A stretch of DNA of 64,000 nt from Actinomyces sp. oral taxon 414 (GCF_001278845.1 NZ_CP012590.1:2108001-2172000), one strand, 5' to 3'. Positions 17,655 through 33,534 are shown, counted from the stretch's first letter. Made by a program: numbers and translations. Notes: generated from the sequence alone by a model not told the origin.

Positions 17655-17772
17655 TCCGCGCCGAGATCGGTCTGACATCCCGCGGGGCGATCTCCCGCCG
17701 CCTCCAGCTCGACATCCGCCGAGGACCGTGGCTGGTCCTCGCCAAGGGCGTCATTCTGGGCACCTGTCCTGA
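17655..17772 (+). pseudogene. Fragment resembling an AbiEi/DUF559-type N-terminus
   Basis: One frame reads LRAEIGLTSRGAISRRLQLD followed by GPWLVLAKGVILG, the pattern of the winged-helix start of actinobacterial AbiEi-like/DUF559 proteins (order: recognition helix, then a W-x-x-L-x-x-G-V strand). It has no start and no continuation, and is a remnant at best. Confidence 0.35.
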
Positions 17773-17853
17773 GCAGGTAGGACACGAGAGTCTCCTGAGA
17801 GTCCGCCGACACGCGAGCCCTGCTCATGTACATGGACCAGTCGTAGGCCAGTA
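17764..17853 (-). pseudogene. Severed C-terminal piece of the DUF4434-like gene
   Basis: Read on the minus strand from the IS630 edge, this encodes LAYDWSMYMSRARVSADSQE and ten more residues. If the IS630 element and one TA are removed, this continues in frame from the PYAQKI end on the other side of the element. It is thus the cut-off end of the same gene. Confidence 0.6.
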
Positions 17854-19157
17854 TAGCGGCGATTTTACAAAGTCATTTTGTGAGGCGGTATGGGAATTTG
17901 TTGCTCCTGATGAAGGTCTCGAATGCGTTGCGGGTGTCCTCGAAGTGGGCGCGCTGTCGGTTGCTGATGGATTTCTTGCCTTCTCCCCAGACGCGTTCGA
18001 TGGGGTTCTTATTGGGGCTGTAGGGCGGCAGGTTGATGAGATGGATCCTCTCCAGGATGTTGCCCTTCCCCAGGTACTCCCTCAGTTTCTTCGACTTGTG
18101 CCATCCGGCGTTGTCCCACACCACGACGATCGTCTTGTCCGGGTACTTCAGGGTCAGATCGGTCAGGGCCTTCACGATGTTGGAGGTGTTCTGCCAGTCC
18201 AGTCGCATGAGGTCCACGCTCCCGTCCGCCTCGTGGAGGAATCCGATATAGCTCTGGGACTGCCGTTTCCGATCGACCCTGATCCTGGTCCTGGCGCCCT
18301 TCTTGCACCAGGCCCTGCGAGTAATGGCCTCGTGCTCGATCCTCACCTCGTCCGCGGACACCACGATGACATCCTCATCCCCCTTCTCCGCATCTCCCTT
18401 CTCCGCATCTCCCTTCTCCGCATCGTCCGTCTTCTCGTTCTCGCACTCATTCTTCTCACTCCCCCGCTGCCCCTCGTCCTCCTCCTGCCCGTCCTGCCCG
18501 TCCTGCTTCTTCCCCTTGATCTTGGCGATCTTGGCGTGGATCTTCGCCATGCGGGCCTCGACCTGGGTCTCGTCGGCGCGGCGCTGGTCCACCTCCTCGG
18601 GCAGGTGGAAGGACAACCCCGCCATGTGGAGCAAAGAACGGTAGGAGGATTCGGAGGCGTACTCGATGCCGAAGCGCTCGTGCATCCAGCCCGCCAGATC
18701 GTGAATATTCCAGAACTCCGCCGCAATGCCCTGCTCCGACGGGGGGCGCGACAGCGCCTTCAGGATCTCCTTCTCCTGTTCCTGGGAGATCTTGGAGGCG
18801 TTGTTGTTGCCGACATGCCCGGTGCAAATGGACGACAACCGATCCCTCCTCCAATCCCTCGCCCACTCCATGACCGTCCTGGTGGCGCGCTCCACCAGCC
18901 GCGCCACGACATCGACGCCAATTCCCTCCGACAGCATGAGAATCGCCTCCGACTTGCGCCTCATCAGCTTATACGGGGATTCCGCCTTGTGCACTTGAAG
19001 AGCCGACCACTCATGCTCCTCGACCACTACCGCTTCCATAACCGCAATCATACAGGAGAACGACACCCGAAATCCAATCGGAACCACACCCGACCAACCG
19101 CCACGACCCCGAACTCAAAACGAAGCACCAGACGCGGATTTCGTTTTATTCCCGCTA
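17854..19157. mobile_element. IS630-family insertion sequence, about 1304 bp
   Basis: Both edges read TATAGCGG inward (left 17852-17859; the right edge is its complement at 19152-19159) and stay similar for about 20 bp. Counting the outermost TA on each side (17852-17853 and 19158-19159) as the target duplication gives ends TAGCGG...CCGCTA, as expected for the IS630/Tc1-mariner group. Excising the element plus one TA rejoins the interrupted gene in frame, which supports these limits. Confidence 0.75.
17873..19039 (-). CDS. IS630-family transposase
   Basis: A 388-residue DDE transposase. The N-terminal part is a helix-turn-helix domain (SEGIGVDVVARLVERATRTV...WARDW). The catalytic part shows VVSADEVRIEH (first Asp), VVVWDNAGWHKSKK (second Asp) and LPPYSPNKNPIERVWG (Glu). 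A charged insertion between domains holds three copies of the five-residue unit DAEKG, from 15-bp repeats near 18380-18425. It looks full length, so the element may still be mobile. ATGs at 19087 and 19051 are alternative starts. Confidence 0.88.
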   Translation of the reverse strand: MEAVVVEEHEWSALQVHKAESPYKLMRRKSEAILMLSEGIGVDVVARLVERATRTVMEWARDWRRDRLSSICTGHVGNNNASKISQEQEKEILKALSRPPSEQGIAAEFWNIHDLAGWMHERFGIEYASESSYRSLLHMAGLSFHLPEEVDQRRADETQVEARMAKIHAKIAKIKGKKQDGQDGQEEDEGQRGSEKNECENEKTDDAEKGDAEKGDAEKGDEDVIVVSADEVRIEHEAITRRAWCKKGARTRIRVDRKRQSQSYIGFLHEADGSVDLMRLDWQNTSNIVKALTDLTLKYPDKTIVVVWDNAGWHKSKKLREYLGKGNILERIHLINLPPYSPNKNPIERVWGEGKKSISNRQRAHFEDTRNAFETFIRSNKFPYRLTK

Positions 19158-20238
19158 TATCTTCTGAGCATACGGCTCGGCGAGCTCGATCTGCTGATCG
19201 ATACGAGCCTTGTGGGCGCTGCAGTCGGAGGTGAATGTGATGCTTCCCGCCCGACAGGTCGAGCTGTCGCGAACGAACAGCTCGATATTCGCCCACGTCT
19301 CGCTCGCGCTCGCGTTCTGCGCCGCGGCGTACAGCGTGGTGACATTCTCGGGCGAGGCCACCGAGTCCTTGTCGCTCGGGCTCACCTTCCCCGTGCCGAC
19401 GCCGTCCTGGGGCGCGAGGATGACGTCGACCCTTCCGGCACCCGTATGCACGATGTCCCGGAACCGGTCCTCGAAATATGCCGCACGGCTCGGATCCTCG
19501 AAAGAGGCGTAGGGGCTGAACACGACGCGGCGCTTCTCCTCCGGCAGGGAGGCGGCGACAACGTCGTTCTGGGACGCATAGACGTTGAGCGTGTGCTGGT
19601 GAACGGCGGTGGTCCTGTACGACCGAGGTCTCCCGGCCCTGATAGAGCCCGGCGAAGGAGGTTCTGGCGCCGAATGCCTGCATCCACGACCGGAGCAGGT
19701 TGCGCGTGAACGCGCCCAGCGTGCCCATGTACGAGTCGTCGGCCACGTACGCCGGATAGCCCGACGTACCGGGCTGGCCCATCTGCGGAATCGGCATGCC
19801 CAGATATACTTTCATACCGTACAGCTCAGCATTCTCCACGGTACTGAGCGCAGCATCGTCTGCGCCCCTCTCATTCACGGCAACGACCAGGCTGTACTTC
19901 CCGTCGCTTGCGACACAGGCGTCCTCGCCGTTCGCAGGAAGCAGCCAATAGGTGTAGCGCCTTCCGCCGACGTCGGCGGCGCCGCTCCTGTCCGCGCACT
20001 GCAGGGCATCCGAGTAAAAAGGATAATGGGCGCTGTAGGTGAAGACTCGCTCAATCGTCTCCCCGGTGCTCAGCGAAGCCTCGGCCGCGGTGTAGCCGTC
20101 CGCGCCATCGATCGCGAAGTCCTTAGAACAGCGCACTCTCCCGCAGGCCGTCCCGAGAACTGCGCTTCAGCTCGGTACTGGATGCGATAATGGTGTCGCT
20201 GCCAATTTTATGCATGGCCTCGACCTGTTTATCGTTTT
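19155..20238 (-). pseudogene. DUF4434-like protein gene, frameshifted and cut by IS630
   Basis: Three consecutive minus-strand frames carry one protein. The first (from about 20236) reads KQVEAMHKIGSDTIIASSTE, the first strand of a DUF4434-type TIM barrel. After a shift near 20130 it continues with FAIDGADGYTAAEASLSTGE and FAGLYQGRE. After another shift near 19600 it reads HTLNVYASQNDVVA, VVFSPYASFEDPSRAAYFED and VDVILAPQDGVG, ending in PYAQKI at the IS630 edge. The N-terminal signal region is missing too. Members are putative glycoside-hydrolase-like barrels, often secreted; the family name is from memory of the motif pattern. The gene is inactive. Confidence 0.65.
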
Positions 20239-20281
20239 TGCATTAATTAGCGCATACTCGCCGGCGCCCGGGGGAGGCAGT

Positions 20282-20354
20282 CGGGCTGGCGGGATTCGAA
20301 CCCACGATCTCCTGCACCCAAAGCAGGCGCGCTACCAAACTGCGCCACAGCCCG
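20282..20354 (-). tRNA. tRNA-Pro (anticodon TGG)
   Basis: The minus strand folds into a cloverleaf: acceptor CGGGCTG/CAGCCCG, anticodon stem CCTGC/GCAGG with loop TTTGGGT (anticodon TGG), and T-arm GTGGG-TTCGAAT-CCCGC. CCA is not encoded. It lies at the border between the accessory region and core genes. Confidence 0.95.
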
Positions 20355-20410
20355 TTGAAGACGGGACGGGCCGTCGCCGGAGGAACCGGGACGGCCTGCT
20401 CGTTCACCGA

Positions 20411-20480
20411 GCGGGTGACGGGAATCGAACCCGCGCAATCTGCTTGGAAGGCAGAGGCTCTACCATTGAGCTACACCCGC
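20411..20480 (-). tRNA. tRNA-Gly (anticodon TCC)
   Basis: Cloverleaf on the minus strand: acceptor GCGGGTG/CACCCGC, anticodon loop CTTCCAA (anticodon TCC) and T-loop TTCGATT. It sits 56 bp upstream of tRNA-Pro in the direction of transcription and 34 bp after rpmF, so rpmF, tRNA-Gly and tRNA-Pro could share a transcript. Confidence 0.95.
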
Positions 20481-20514
20481 GTGCGAGGACCGACCACTCG
20501 GCCCGCGACAGGAC

Positions 20515-20679
20515 TCAGTGCTCCAGGAGTCCGGTCTTGTAGGCCTTGACCAGGCGGCGGGGCACCGTGATCTCGCGACCGTTGACGCGGACGGTGTTGA
20601 GCTGGACGAGCTTCGCCTTCCACTGCGCGCGGCGGTTGCGGGTGTTGCTGCGGGACATCCTCCGCTTCGGCACTGCCAT
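20515..20679 (-). CDS. rpmF: 50S ribosomal protein L32
   Basis: 54 residues starting [20 protein letters not shown], the diagnostic L32 N-terminus, and ending in [20 protein letters not shown] plus H. This is the form without the zinc CxxC pairs. The ATG at 20679 is preceded by GGAAGGAGC; a longer open frame upstream is not needed. L32 is a large-subunit protein near the peptidyl-transferase region. The two tRNA genes follow on the same strand. Confidence 0.95.
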   Translation of the reverse strand: MAVPKRRMSRSNTRNRRAQWKAKLVQLNTVRVNGREITVPRRLVKAYKTGLLEH

Positions 20680-20918
20680 GAGCCCGCTCCTTCCAAGGCC
20701 GGGGATCGTCGGATCCATCGAGAACTAGACCGAGGGACACCTTAACGACTCCCGCTGAGCCCGTACCAGCCCCGATGCCGTGCGATCCGTGTGAGATCAG
20801 TCCCTCCGCGGGCGGATCCCTCCCGGGACGGACCGCCGATATCGGCGCCGGAGCGGGGCCACCGCGCCGTCGTCGTCGGACCAGTCCCTCCGCGGGCGGG
20901 GCATGGGACTATGGCGTT

Positions 20919-21599
20919 ATGTCCGACGACGCAGGCACCCTCACCCTCGCCCGCACGATGCAGCCGGAGACGGATCTGGAGGTCAAGCGCTCGCACTTCC
21001 TGGGCCGCGCCGCCCGCACGCGGACGCAGGAGGAGGCCCGCGCCTTCATCGCCTCGGTCCGCACGGCCCATCCGACGGCGCGATACCACTGCTCCGCCTT
21101 CATCGTGACCGTGCCCGGCGGCCGGCCGATCGAGCGCTCCAACGACGACGGCGAGCCCCCGGGCACGGCCGGCCAGCCGATCCTGGAGGTCCTGCGCGGG
21201 ACGAGGCTGGTGGAGGCGACCGTCGTCGTCACCCGGTACTTCGGAGGCACCCTGCTGGGAACGGGCGGGCTCGTGCGGGCCTACGGCGAGGCGGCGGCGC
21301 GGGCGATCAAGGCGGCCGCCCGGGTGCGGCTGGTCACTCGTCACCTGTGGGAGGTGCGCGTGGGCGTGGCCGAGGCCGGGTGGCTCGAGGCGGAGTTGCG
21401 GGGCGCCGGCGGCGCGGCGGGGCCGGCCGGCGCGGACCTCGCCGTCGAGGAGACGGTCTGGGGCGCCACCCACGCCGTGCTGACCGTGTCGACCGCGGGT
21501 CCCGACCCGACCGGCCTGGTGCAGCTCCTGGCCTCCCTCACCCGGGGGCGGACGGCGCCCGAACCCGCGGGCAGCCGCGTCGTCGAACGCCCCGTGTAG
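20919..21599 (+). CDS. IMPACT/YigZ family protein
   Basis: 226 residues. The N-terminal UPF0029 (IMPACT) domain shows KRSHFLGRAARTRTQEEARA, then CSAFIV..., the family signature SNDDGEPPGTAGQPILEVL, VVTRYFGGTLLGTGGLVRAY and a basic helix. A C-terminal DUF1949-like ferredoxin fold follows. The role of the bacterial members is poorly defined; eukaryotic IMPACT regulates Gcn2. I chose the ATG at 20919: TATGGC sits about seven bases before it, so transcription may begin at or very near the start codon (leaderless mRNA). Upstream, the stretch CAGTCCCTCCGCGGGCGG occurs twice. Confidence 0.88.
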   Translation: MSDDAGTLTLARTMQPETDLEVKRSHFLGRAARTRTQEEARAFIASVRTAHPTARYHCSAFIVTVPGGRPIERSNDDGEPPGTAGQPILEVLRGTRLVEATVVVTRYFGGTLLGTGGLVRAYGEAAARAIKAAARVRLVTRHLWEVRVGVAEAGWLEAELRGAGGAAGPAGADLAVEETVWGATHAVLTVSTAGPDPTGLVQLLASLTRGRTAPEPAGSRVVERPV

Positions 21600-21735
21600 A
21601 GGCGTCCGGGGCGGCGGACGGCGAAAGGGACGGCGGACGGCGAAGGGGGCGGCTGGCAGCGAAAGGGCGGCGCGGCGAGGCGGGGCGGTTCCGACCGGTC
21701 TCGCCGAGAGGCGCGCCACCATGTGGGCGGCGCGG

Positions 21736-21765
21736 TTGTTCGATCGGCCGCCCGGAGGATATGGT
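21736..21765 (+). promoter_or_regulatory. Predicted sigma-70-type promoter for the cysK leader
   Basis: TTGTTC (21736-21741), an 18-bp spacer, and TATGGT (21760-21765). It lies about 55 bp before the small leader reading frame and 360 bp before cysK. Confidence 0.5.
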
Positions 21766-21818
21766 CGACCCGGTGAGAGGCGGCCCGCGGCCGTCCACGA
21801 GCAGGAAGGGAGGACCCC

Positions 21819-21875
21819 ATGACCGCCCACGGCGTCATGCGCGCGATGTCCCCCTCCTGCCGCCCGTGTCTGTAG
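21819..21875 (+). CDS. Cysteine-containing leader peptide upstream of cysK
   Basis: An 18-residue frame, MTAHGVMRAMSPSCRPCL, starts at an ATG with a strong GGAAGGGAGG ribosome site and stops at TAG. Two of its last five residues are Cys (codons 14 and 17). It lies in the 250-bp leader between a predicted promoter and the cysteine synthase gene. Ribosome stalling at the Cys codons under cysteine shortage is a known control principle for sulfur-assimilation genes in actinobacteria, and several GC-rich stems in 21875-22120 could act as the attenuator. The regulatory role is inferred; no alternative pairing was computed. Confidence 0.6.
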   Translation: MTAHGVMRAMSPSCRPCL

Positions 21876-22127
21876 GGCGCCAGGCCACGAGTTCGTGCGC
21901 GCCGCATCGCGCGCATGCCCGGCGCTCGGGGTGAGCCCGCCCCATGCCCCGCCCGCGACGCCCGCCCTGAAGACACGGCGGGCGGAGTCGGACCGGCGGA
22001 CCAGGGCACCGATCAGACCATCCGCACCAACCAGCACCCGTATCGGATCACGCACCGGGCCGGCCCGACGGACCGCTCCGTCTGCGGCCCTCCGATCCCG
22101 CGCGGGAACACACGAGGAAGAAGCATC

Positions 22128-23051
22128 ATGACTTACCTGTCCAATATCACCGAAGCCATCGGCCGCACCCCGCTGGTCAAGATCAACCGCGTCGTCTCGG
22201 GACCGGCCACCGTCCTGGCCAAGGTCGAGGCCTTCGAGCCGGCCGGCAGCGTCAAGGACCGCATCGCCCTGTCGATCGTGCGCGCGGCCGAGGCCGCCGG
22301 CGCCCTCAAGCCGGGCGGCACGATCATCGAGGCCACCTCCGGCAACACCGGCGTCGGCCTGGCCATGGTCGGCGCCGCCCTGGGCTACCGGGTCATCATC
22401 ACGATGCCCGAGACCATGTCCAAGGAGCGCCGGGCGATCATGCGGGCCTTCGGCGCCGAGCTGGTGCTGACCACGGAGGGCGGCGTGGCCGGGGCCGTCA
22501 AGCGCGCCGAGGAGATCCAGGCGGCCACGCCCAACTCGATCCTCGCCTCGCAGTTCACCAACCCCGCCAACCCGGCGATCCACCGCCAGACCACGGCGCG
22601 CGAGTTCCTGGAGCAGGCCGGCGACTTCGACGCCTTCGTCGTGGGCATCGGCACCGGCGGCACCCTGACCGGCGTGGGCCAGGTCCTGCGCGAGCAGCGC
22701 CCCGGGATCAAGATCTTCGGCGTCGAGCCCACCGAGTCCCCGCTGCTGAGCGAGGGCCGGGCCGCGCCGCACAAGATCCAGGGGCTCGGCCCCAATGTCG
22801 TCCCCGAGGTCCTCGACCAGGGGATCTGGGACGAGCTGCTCCACATCCCCTCCGACGACGCCATCGCCTACGCCCGGCGCGCCGCCCGCGAGGAGGGGCT
22901 GCTGGTGGGCATCTCCTCGGGCGCCGCCCTGGCCGCCGCCGACCTGCTCTCCCAGCGCCCCGAGTTCGCCGGGAAGACGATCGTGACGCTCCTGCCCGAC
23001 ACGGGCGAACGCTACCTGTCGACCCCCCTGTACTCCGAGTACCTCAACTGA
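22128..23051 (+). CDS. cysK: Cysteine synthase A (O-acetylserine sulfhydrylase)
   Basis: 307 residues. It is a PLP enzyme that makes cysteine from O-acetylserine and sulfide. Visible are the N-terminal [10 protein letters not shown], the PLP lysine in [11 protein letters not shown], the substrate loop [21 protein letters not shown], the phosphate-binding [10 protein letters not shown], and the C-terminal [14 protein letters not shown]. The length is normal for CysK. The ATG at 22128 is preceded by GAGGAAGAAG. cysE follows 270 bp later, so the two steps from serine to cysteine are adjacent. A Cys-containing leader precedes it. Confidence 0.96.
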   Translation: MTYLSNITEAIGRTPLVKINRVVSGPATVLAKVEAFEPAGSVKDRIALSIVRAAEAAGALKPGGTIIEATSGNTGVGLAMVGAALGYRVIITMPETMSKERRAIMRAFGAELVLTTEGGVAGAVKRAEEIQAATPNSILASQFTNPANPAIHRQTTAREFLEQAGDFDAFVVGIGTGGTLTGVGQVLREQRPGIKIFGVEPTESPLLSEGRAAPHKIQGLGPNVVPEVLDQGIWDELLHIPSDDAIAYARRAAREEGLLVGISSGAALAAADLLSQRPEFAGKTIVTLLPDTGERYLSTPLYSEYLN

Positions 23052-23165
23052 GGCGCCGGGGCGCCCGGAGCTGGAAGGGCGGGGGCGGCGCCCCGCGGCG
23101 CCTGACGGAACCGCTCGGGGCGGCGCCCCCGGAGCCGGGAGGACCGGCCCCCGGGGCGCACTGGG

Positions 23166-23204
23166 CCGACGGCGACTCCCCGATCGTCGGGGAGTCGCCG
23201 TCGG
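23166..23204 (+). terminator. Hairpin terminator after cysK
   Basis: A perfect 16-bp stem (23166-23181 with 23189-23204) with a 7-nt loop, 115 bp after the cysK stop. It suggests that cysE is transcribed from its own promoter. Confidence 0.7.
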
Positions 23205-23323
23205 CCCGGCGCAGGCTCCTCCCGCCGAGTAGCCTTCCCGTAGCGGGGACGATCGCGCCGCCGATGCCCGACGGCGAGCGGCGCCGCGCGCCGCCCCGCG
23301 CCACTATCCCACCGAGGAGAACC

Positions 23324-23899
23324 ATGCATCACTCTCACCGGTCCCTCATCGACCTGGCCCGGGAGGACCTGGCCGCCGCCCGACGCCGGGACCCGGCCGC
23401 CCGCTCGAGCCTGGAGGTCGCGCTGCTCTACCCGGGCGTGCACGCGCTGTGGGCCCACCGGGCCGCGCACCGCCTGTGGCACACGGGGCACAAGTTCGCC
23501 GCCCGGGCGCTGGCCCAGGCCGCCCGCGCGGCAACGGGCATCGAGATCCATCCGGCCGCCAAGATCGGCAGGCGCTTCTTCATCGACCACGGCATGGGCG
23601 TAGTCATCGGCGAAACCGCCGAAGTGGGCGACGACGTCCTCATGTTCCACGGCGTCACCCTGGGCGGGGTGTCGATGAACCCGGGCAAGCGCCACCCCAC
23701 GATCGGCAACAATGTGCAGATCGGGGCCGGGGCGAAGGTCCTGGGCCCGGTCACGGTGGAGGACAACGCCAAGATCGGCGCGAACGCCGTGCTGGTCAAG
23801 AACCTGCCGGCGGACCACGTCGGCGTCGGCGTGCCGGCCCGCGTGCGCGACCCGCGCACGGACCCCGAGCTCATGATGGACCCGACGATCTACATCTGA
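23324..23899 (+). CDS. cysE: Serine O-acetyltransferase
   Basis: 191 residues, the short actinobacterial/epsilon-type form. It transfers acetyl from acetyl-CoA to serine, the first step of cysteine synthesis. It has a helical N-terminus ([20 protein letters not shown]) and a left-handed beta-helix of hexapeptide repeats with [20 protein letters not shown], the catalytic DHG...H pair, and [20 protein letters not shown]. The extreme C-terminus (MMDPTIYI) ends in Ile, as needed for docking into CysK. GAGGAG precedes the ATG. It converges with ligA. Confidence 0.95.
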   Translation: MHHSHRSLIDLAREDLAAARRRDPAARSSLEVALLYPGVHALWAHRAAHRLWHTGHKFAARALAQAARAATGIEIHPAAKIGRRFFIDHGMGVVIGETAEVGDDVLMFHGVTLGGVSMNPGKRHPTIGNNVQIGAGAKVLGPVTVEDNAKIGANAVLVKNLPADHVGVGVPARVRDPRTDPELMMDPTIYI

Positions 23900-23930
23900 G
23901 CCCGGCCCGCCCGGATGGGACCGGGCCCGC

Positions 23931-30741
<6,811 letters not shown>

Positions 30742-30921
30742 GGATCATGACAGGTCCACGGCACAGGTCTCACGTCGGAGGTCTTGCCCAGTCGGTAGCA
30801 GCGTGTGAGGGTTGGCCAAGGACAAGGTCACCCGCCGCATCGCCTCGGCAGTCTGAAGTCTGATGACTAATTCGAGGGCGGCCCGTAGCCGCAGCACGAC
30901 ACAGTAAAAAGGGGGTCCTTC

Positions 30922-31170
30922 ATGGACTGGCGCAGCCAGGCAGCATGTCTCACCGTTGACCCGGAGCTCTTCTTCCCCGTCGGCAACACCGGTCCCGCCA
31001 TCGCCCAGATCGCCGAGGCCAAGACGGTGTGCGCCCGTTGCGAGGTCGTTGACACCTGTCTGAAGTGGGCCCTGGAGAACGGGCAGGACGCCGGCGTGTG
31101 GGGGGGCATGAGCGAGGACGAGCGCCGCTCCCTCAAGCGCCGGGCGGCGCGCGCGCGCCGCTCGTCCTGA
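30922..31170 (+). CDS. whiB1: WhiB1-type iron-sulfur transcriptional regulator
   Basis: 82 residues. The four cluster-binding cysteines are C9, C37, C40 and C46; the GVWGGMSEDERR turn and a basic C-terminus for DNA contact follow. MDWR at the start, DPELFFPVGNTGPAIAQIAE and the short basic tail resemble mycobacterial WhiB1 most closely. WhiB1 is an essential, NO-sensitive 4Fe-4S protein that binds the primary sigma factor. It is preceded by a 180-bp leader and the site AAAGGGGG, and is monocistronic. Confidence 0.93.
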   Translation: MDWRSQAACLTVDPELFFPVGNTGPAIAQIAEAKTVCARCEVVDTCLKWALENGQDAGVWGGMSEDERRSLKRRAARARRSS

Positions 31171-31189
31171 GCGCAGTCCCGCAGCTCTC

Positions 31190-31220
31190 GGCGCCCGTCG
31201 GACCCGGTCCGGCGGGCGCC
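31190..31220 (+). terminator. Hairpin after whiB1
   Basis: GGCGCCCG (31190-31197) pairs with CGGGCGCC (31213-31220), with TCGG/TCCG partly extending the stem. It lies 20 bp after the whiB1 stop and between convergent genes. Confidence 0.5.
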
Positions 31221-31288
31221 GTCGTGTGCGCCCGGCCGGGCGGGTGCGCCGGGGCCGACGCCCCGGGACCGGGCGGGCGCCGGGACCC

Positions 31289-32749
31289 TCAGGCCTCCGA
31301 CAGGCGGGCCCGCACGACGACGTCGCTGCCGTGCCCGCCCTCGATCGGCAGCCAGTCGATGGTGCCGCGCAGCTCCCCGCGCACGAGGGTCTGGACGATC
31401 CTGGTGCCCAGGCCGGACATGATCGTGCCCGGCGCCACCCCGACGCCGTCGTCGATGACGTGGACCTCCAGGCTCTGCCCGTCGCGTAGGGCCCGCACCG
31501 TCACCGTGCCGTCGCGGTCCCCCAGGCCGTGCTCGACGGCGTTGGTGACCAACTCGGCCAGGACGGTGGCCAGCGCCTGGGCGGTGTCGGCGTCCACCGT
31601 CCCGAAGGCCCCCTCCAGGCGCGTGGTGACCGCCCCGGTCGCCGTCGCCACCAGGGCGGCGCCGCGCAGGATCGAGGCGAAGACCTCGTCGAAGTCGACC
31701 TTCTCGTCGACGTTGTGGCTCAGGGCCTCGTGAACGGTCGCGATCGTGGCCACGCGGCGCTCCGCCTCCGCCAGGGCCTCGCGCGTCTCGTCGTTGGTGG
31801 CCCGGCGCCCCTGCATGCGCAGCAGCGCGGAGACGGTCTGGAGGTTGTTCTTCACCCGGTGGTGGATCTCCCGGATGGTGGCGTCCTTGTTGAGCAGGAC
31901 CTGCTCGCGGCGCCGGATCTCCGTCACGTCGCGCACCAGCATGACGGCGCCGGCGCGCCGGCCATCGCACCGCAGCGGGATCGAGCGCAGGGCCAGGTAC
32001 ACGCCCCCGACCTCGACCTCCGTCAGCCAGGCCTGGCGCCCCATGAGCACCACCGCCATGGTCTCGTCCACGGGCGTGCGCTCGGGGATGATCGAGGTGA
32101 CGGCCTCGGCCAGCTGACAGTCCCCCGCGTCCACCTCTATGCCCAGGCGGTGGAAGCAGGAGCGGGCGTTGGGGGTGGCGAAGCGCACGAACCCCTCTTC
32201 GTCCAGGTGCAGGACGCCATCGGCCACGCGCGGCGTGCCGTGGCGCATGACCGTCCCGGCGCCCCGGATGGGGAAGTCCCCCCCGGCGATCATGGTGCAC
32301 AGGGCGTCGGCGAGGTCCTCCAGCGGCTTGTCCACGATGCGCCCGCCGCGGATGAGCCCCACGGAGGTCTCCCGCGTCATAATGGCCACGGCCCGCCCGT
32401 CGCGCACCACCGGCACGTACTCCTCGCGCACCGCCGTCGTCCCCGTCCACGCCGGCGCCGTGGACATGAGGATCTGCGCGCTCTCGAAGGCCTCGACGGC
32501 CATGGCCTCGCGAGCCGCGGGCATCCTGCGGCCGATGACGTCCTCCAGGTGCACGGTCGAGCCGGTTGAGGGCCGGCAGTGGGCGACGGCGACGAAGCGG
32601 TTGGTCGCGGTGCGGGCCCACAGGACCAGGTCGGAGACCGACAGGTCCGCGATGACCTGCCAGTCGGCGATGAGCTGATGGAGCCAGTCGAGATCCGAGG
32701 TCGACAGGTCGGCGATCCCGCGCAGCGTGGAGGATAGGAGAATCGGCAC
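31289..32749 (-). CDS. pdtaS: PdtaS-type sensor histidine kinase
   Basis: 486 residues, cytosolic, with no membrane segment. The N-terminal GAF-like domain (1-145) has the LVLWARTATNRFVAVAHCRP strand, a PAS domain follows (about 170-285), then the HisKA_2 dimerisation helix with EIHHRVKNNLQTVSALL (His296/297 as phospho-acceptor region) and an HATPase_c domain (ELVTNAVEHG, DDGVGV, GLGTRIVQTL). The architecture matches actinobacterial PdtaS, whose partner PdtaR is an ANTAR-type RNA-binding regulator acting on antitermination; pdtaR is not in this window. Confidence 0.9.
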   Translation of the reverse strand: MPILLSSTLRGIADLSTSDLDWLHQLIADWQVIADLSVSDLVLWARTATNRFVAVAHCRPSTGSTVHLEDVIGRRMPAAREAMAVEAFESAQILMSTAPAWTGTTAVREEYVPVVRDGRAVAIMTRETSVGLIRGGRIVDKPLEDLADALCTMIAGGDFPIRGAGTVMRHGTPRVADGVLHLDEEGFVRFATPNARSCFHRLGIEVDAGDCQLAEAVTSIIPERTPVDETMAVVLMGRQAWLTEVEVGGVYLALRSIPLRCDGRRAGAVMLVRDVTEIRRREQVLLNKDATIREIHHRVKNNLQTVSALLRMQGRRATNDETREALAEAERRVATIATVHEALSHNVDEKVDFDEVFASILRGAALVATATGAVTTRLEGAFGTVDADTAQALATVLAELVTNAVEHGLGDRDGTVTVRALRDGQSLEVHVIDDGVGVAPGTIMSGLGTRIVQTLVRGELRGTIDWLPIEGGHGSDVVVRARLSEA

Positions 32750-32802
32750 ACACAGGATCCTACCGAGGCTCTCGGGCCCGACCGCGTGGCAGGATTTGCC
32801 CC

Positions 32803-33297
32803 ATGAAGAAGACCATCACCCTCACCTACCCGGCCGGTCCCGAGCGCGTCGCCGCGATGCTCGCCGACCCCGATTATCAGCGCAAGCGCGTGGAGCGCGC
32901 GGACCTGTCCGACGCCTCCATCGACGTGGCCGTGCGCGGGCGCGGCTTCGTGTCCACCATCTCCGGCTCGGTCCCGCCCGAGCGCCTGCCCTCCGCGGCC
33001 AAGCGCTTCATCCGCTCCGCCCCGTCCTTCAGCCTGTCGGAGTCCTGGGGCGAGCCGGCCGACGACGGCTCGCGCACCGGCGACCTGGACGTGGCCCTGC
33101 GCGGCGCGCCCGTGAAGGTGGGCGCCACCTCCAGGATGGAGGGCGCGGGGGACTCGACGAACGTGGTATACGACGTCGACCTCAATGTGAACGTCCCGCT
33201 CGTGGGCCGTAGCATTGAAGAACGGGCCATGGGCCTGGTCGACCGCGCCGTCGCCGACGAGGAGGCCCGCGGCGCGGCCTGGCTGGCGGAGCATTGA
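32803..33297 (+). CDS. DUF2505 family protein
   Basis: 164 residues. The start KKTITLTYPAGPERVAAMLA, the central SFSLSESWG region and a C-terminal amphipathic helix (ERAMGLVDRAVADEEARGAA) follow the DUF2505 pattern, a START-like (SRPBCC) fold common in actinobacteria. Its ligand and role are unknown. It is divergent from pdtaS, with 53 bp between the starts and room for overlapping promoters. Confidence 0.85.
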   Translation: MKKTITLTYPAGPERVAAMLADPDYQRKRVERADLSDASIDVAVRGRGFVSTISGSVPPERLPSAAKRFIRSAPSFSLSESWGEPADDGSRTGDLDVALRGAPVKVGATSRMEGAGDSTNVVYDVDLNVNVPLVGRSIEERAMGLVDRAVADEEARGAAWLAEH

Positions 33298-33534
33298 TCC
33301 CGATCCACGCCGATCACTGAAGACAGCACGACCCCGGGGGCGGGGCGCGGGCCCGGAAGGACGGGCGGCGCGCCCCGCCCCCTCGACGCGGGCGGGCGGG
33401 CGGGGGCGGAGTCGTCGTCGGGCTTGCCGCCGCCCGACGCGCACCGCGCGCACCGGCGGCGTCATAGTGTGACGGATTCCCCCTGTGGCGCGGCGCTCAT
33501 GACATAGTCGTCCCGGCGTGACACGATCAGCCGC

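Noticed and set aside
17543..19234. A 563-codon plus-strand frame across the IS630 element.
   Set aside because: Opposite strand has an intact DDE transposase; only the first ~40 codons hint at an older gene and are listed as a fragment.
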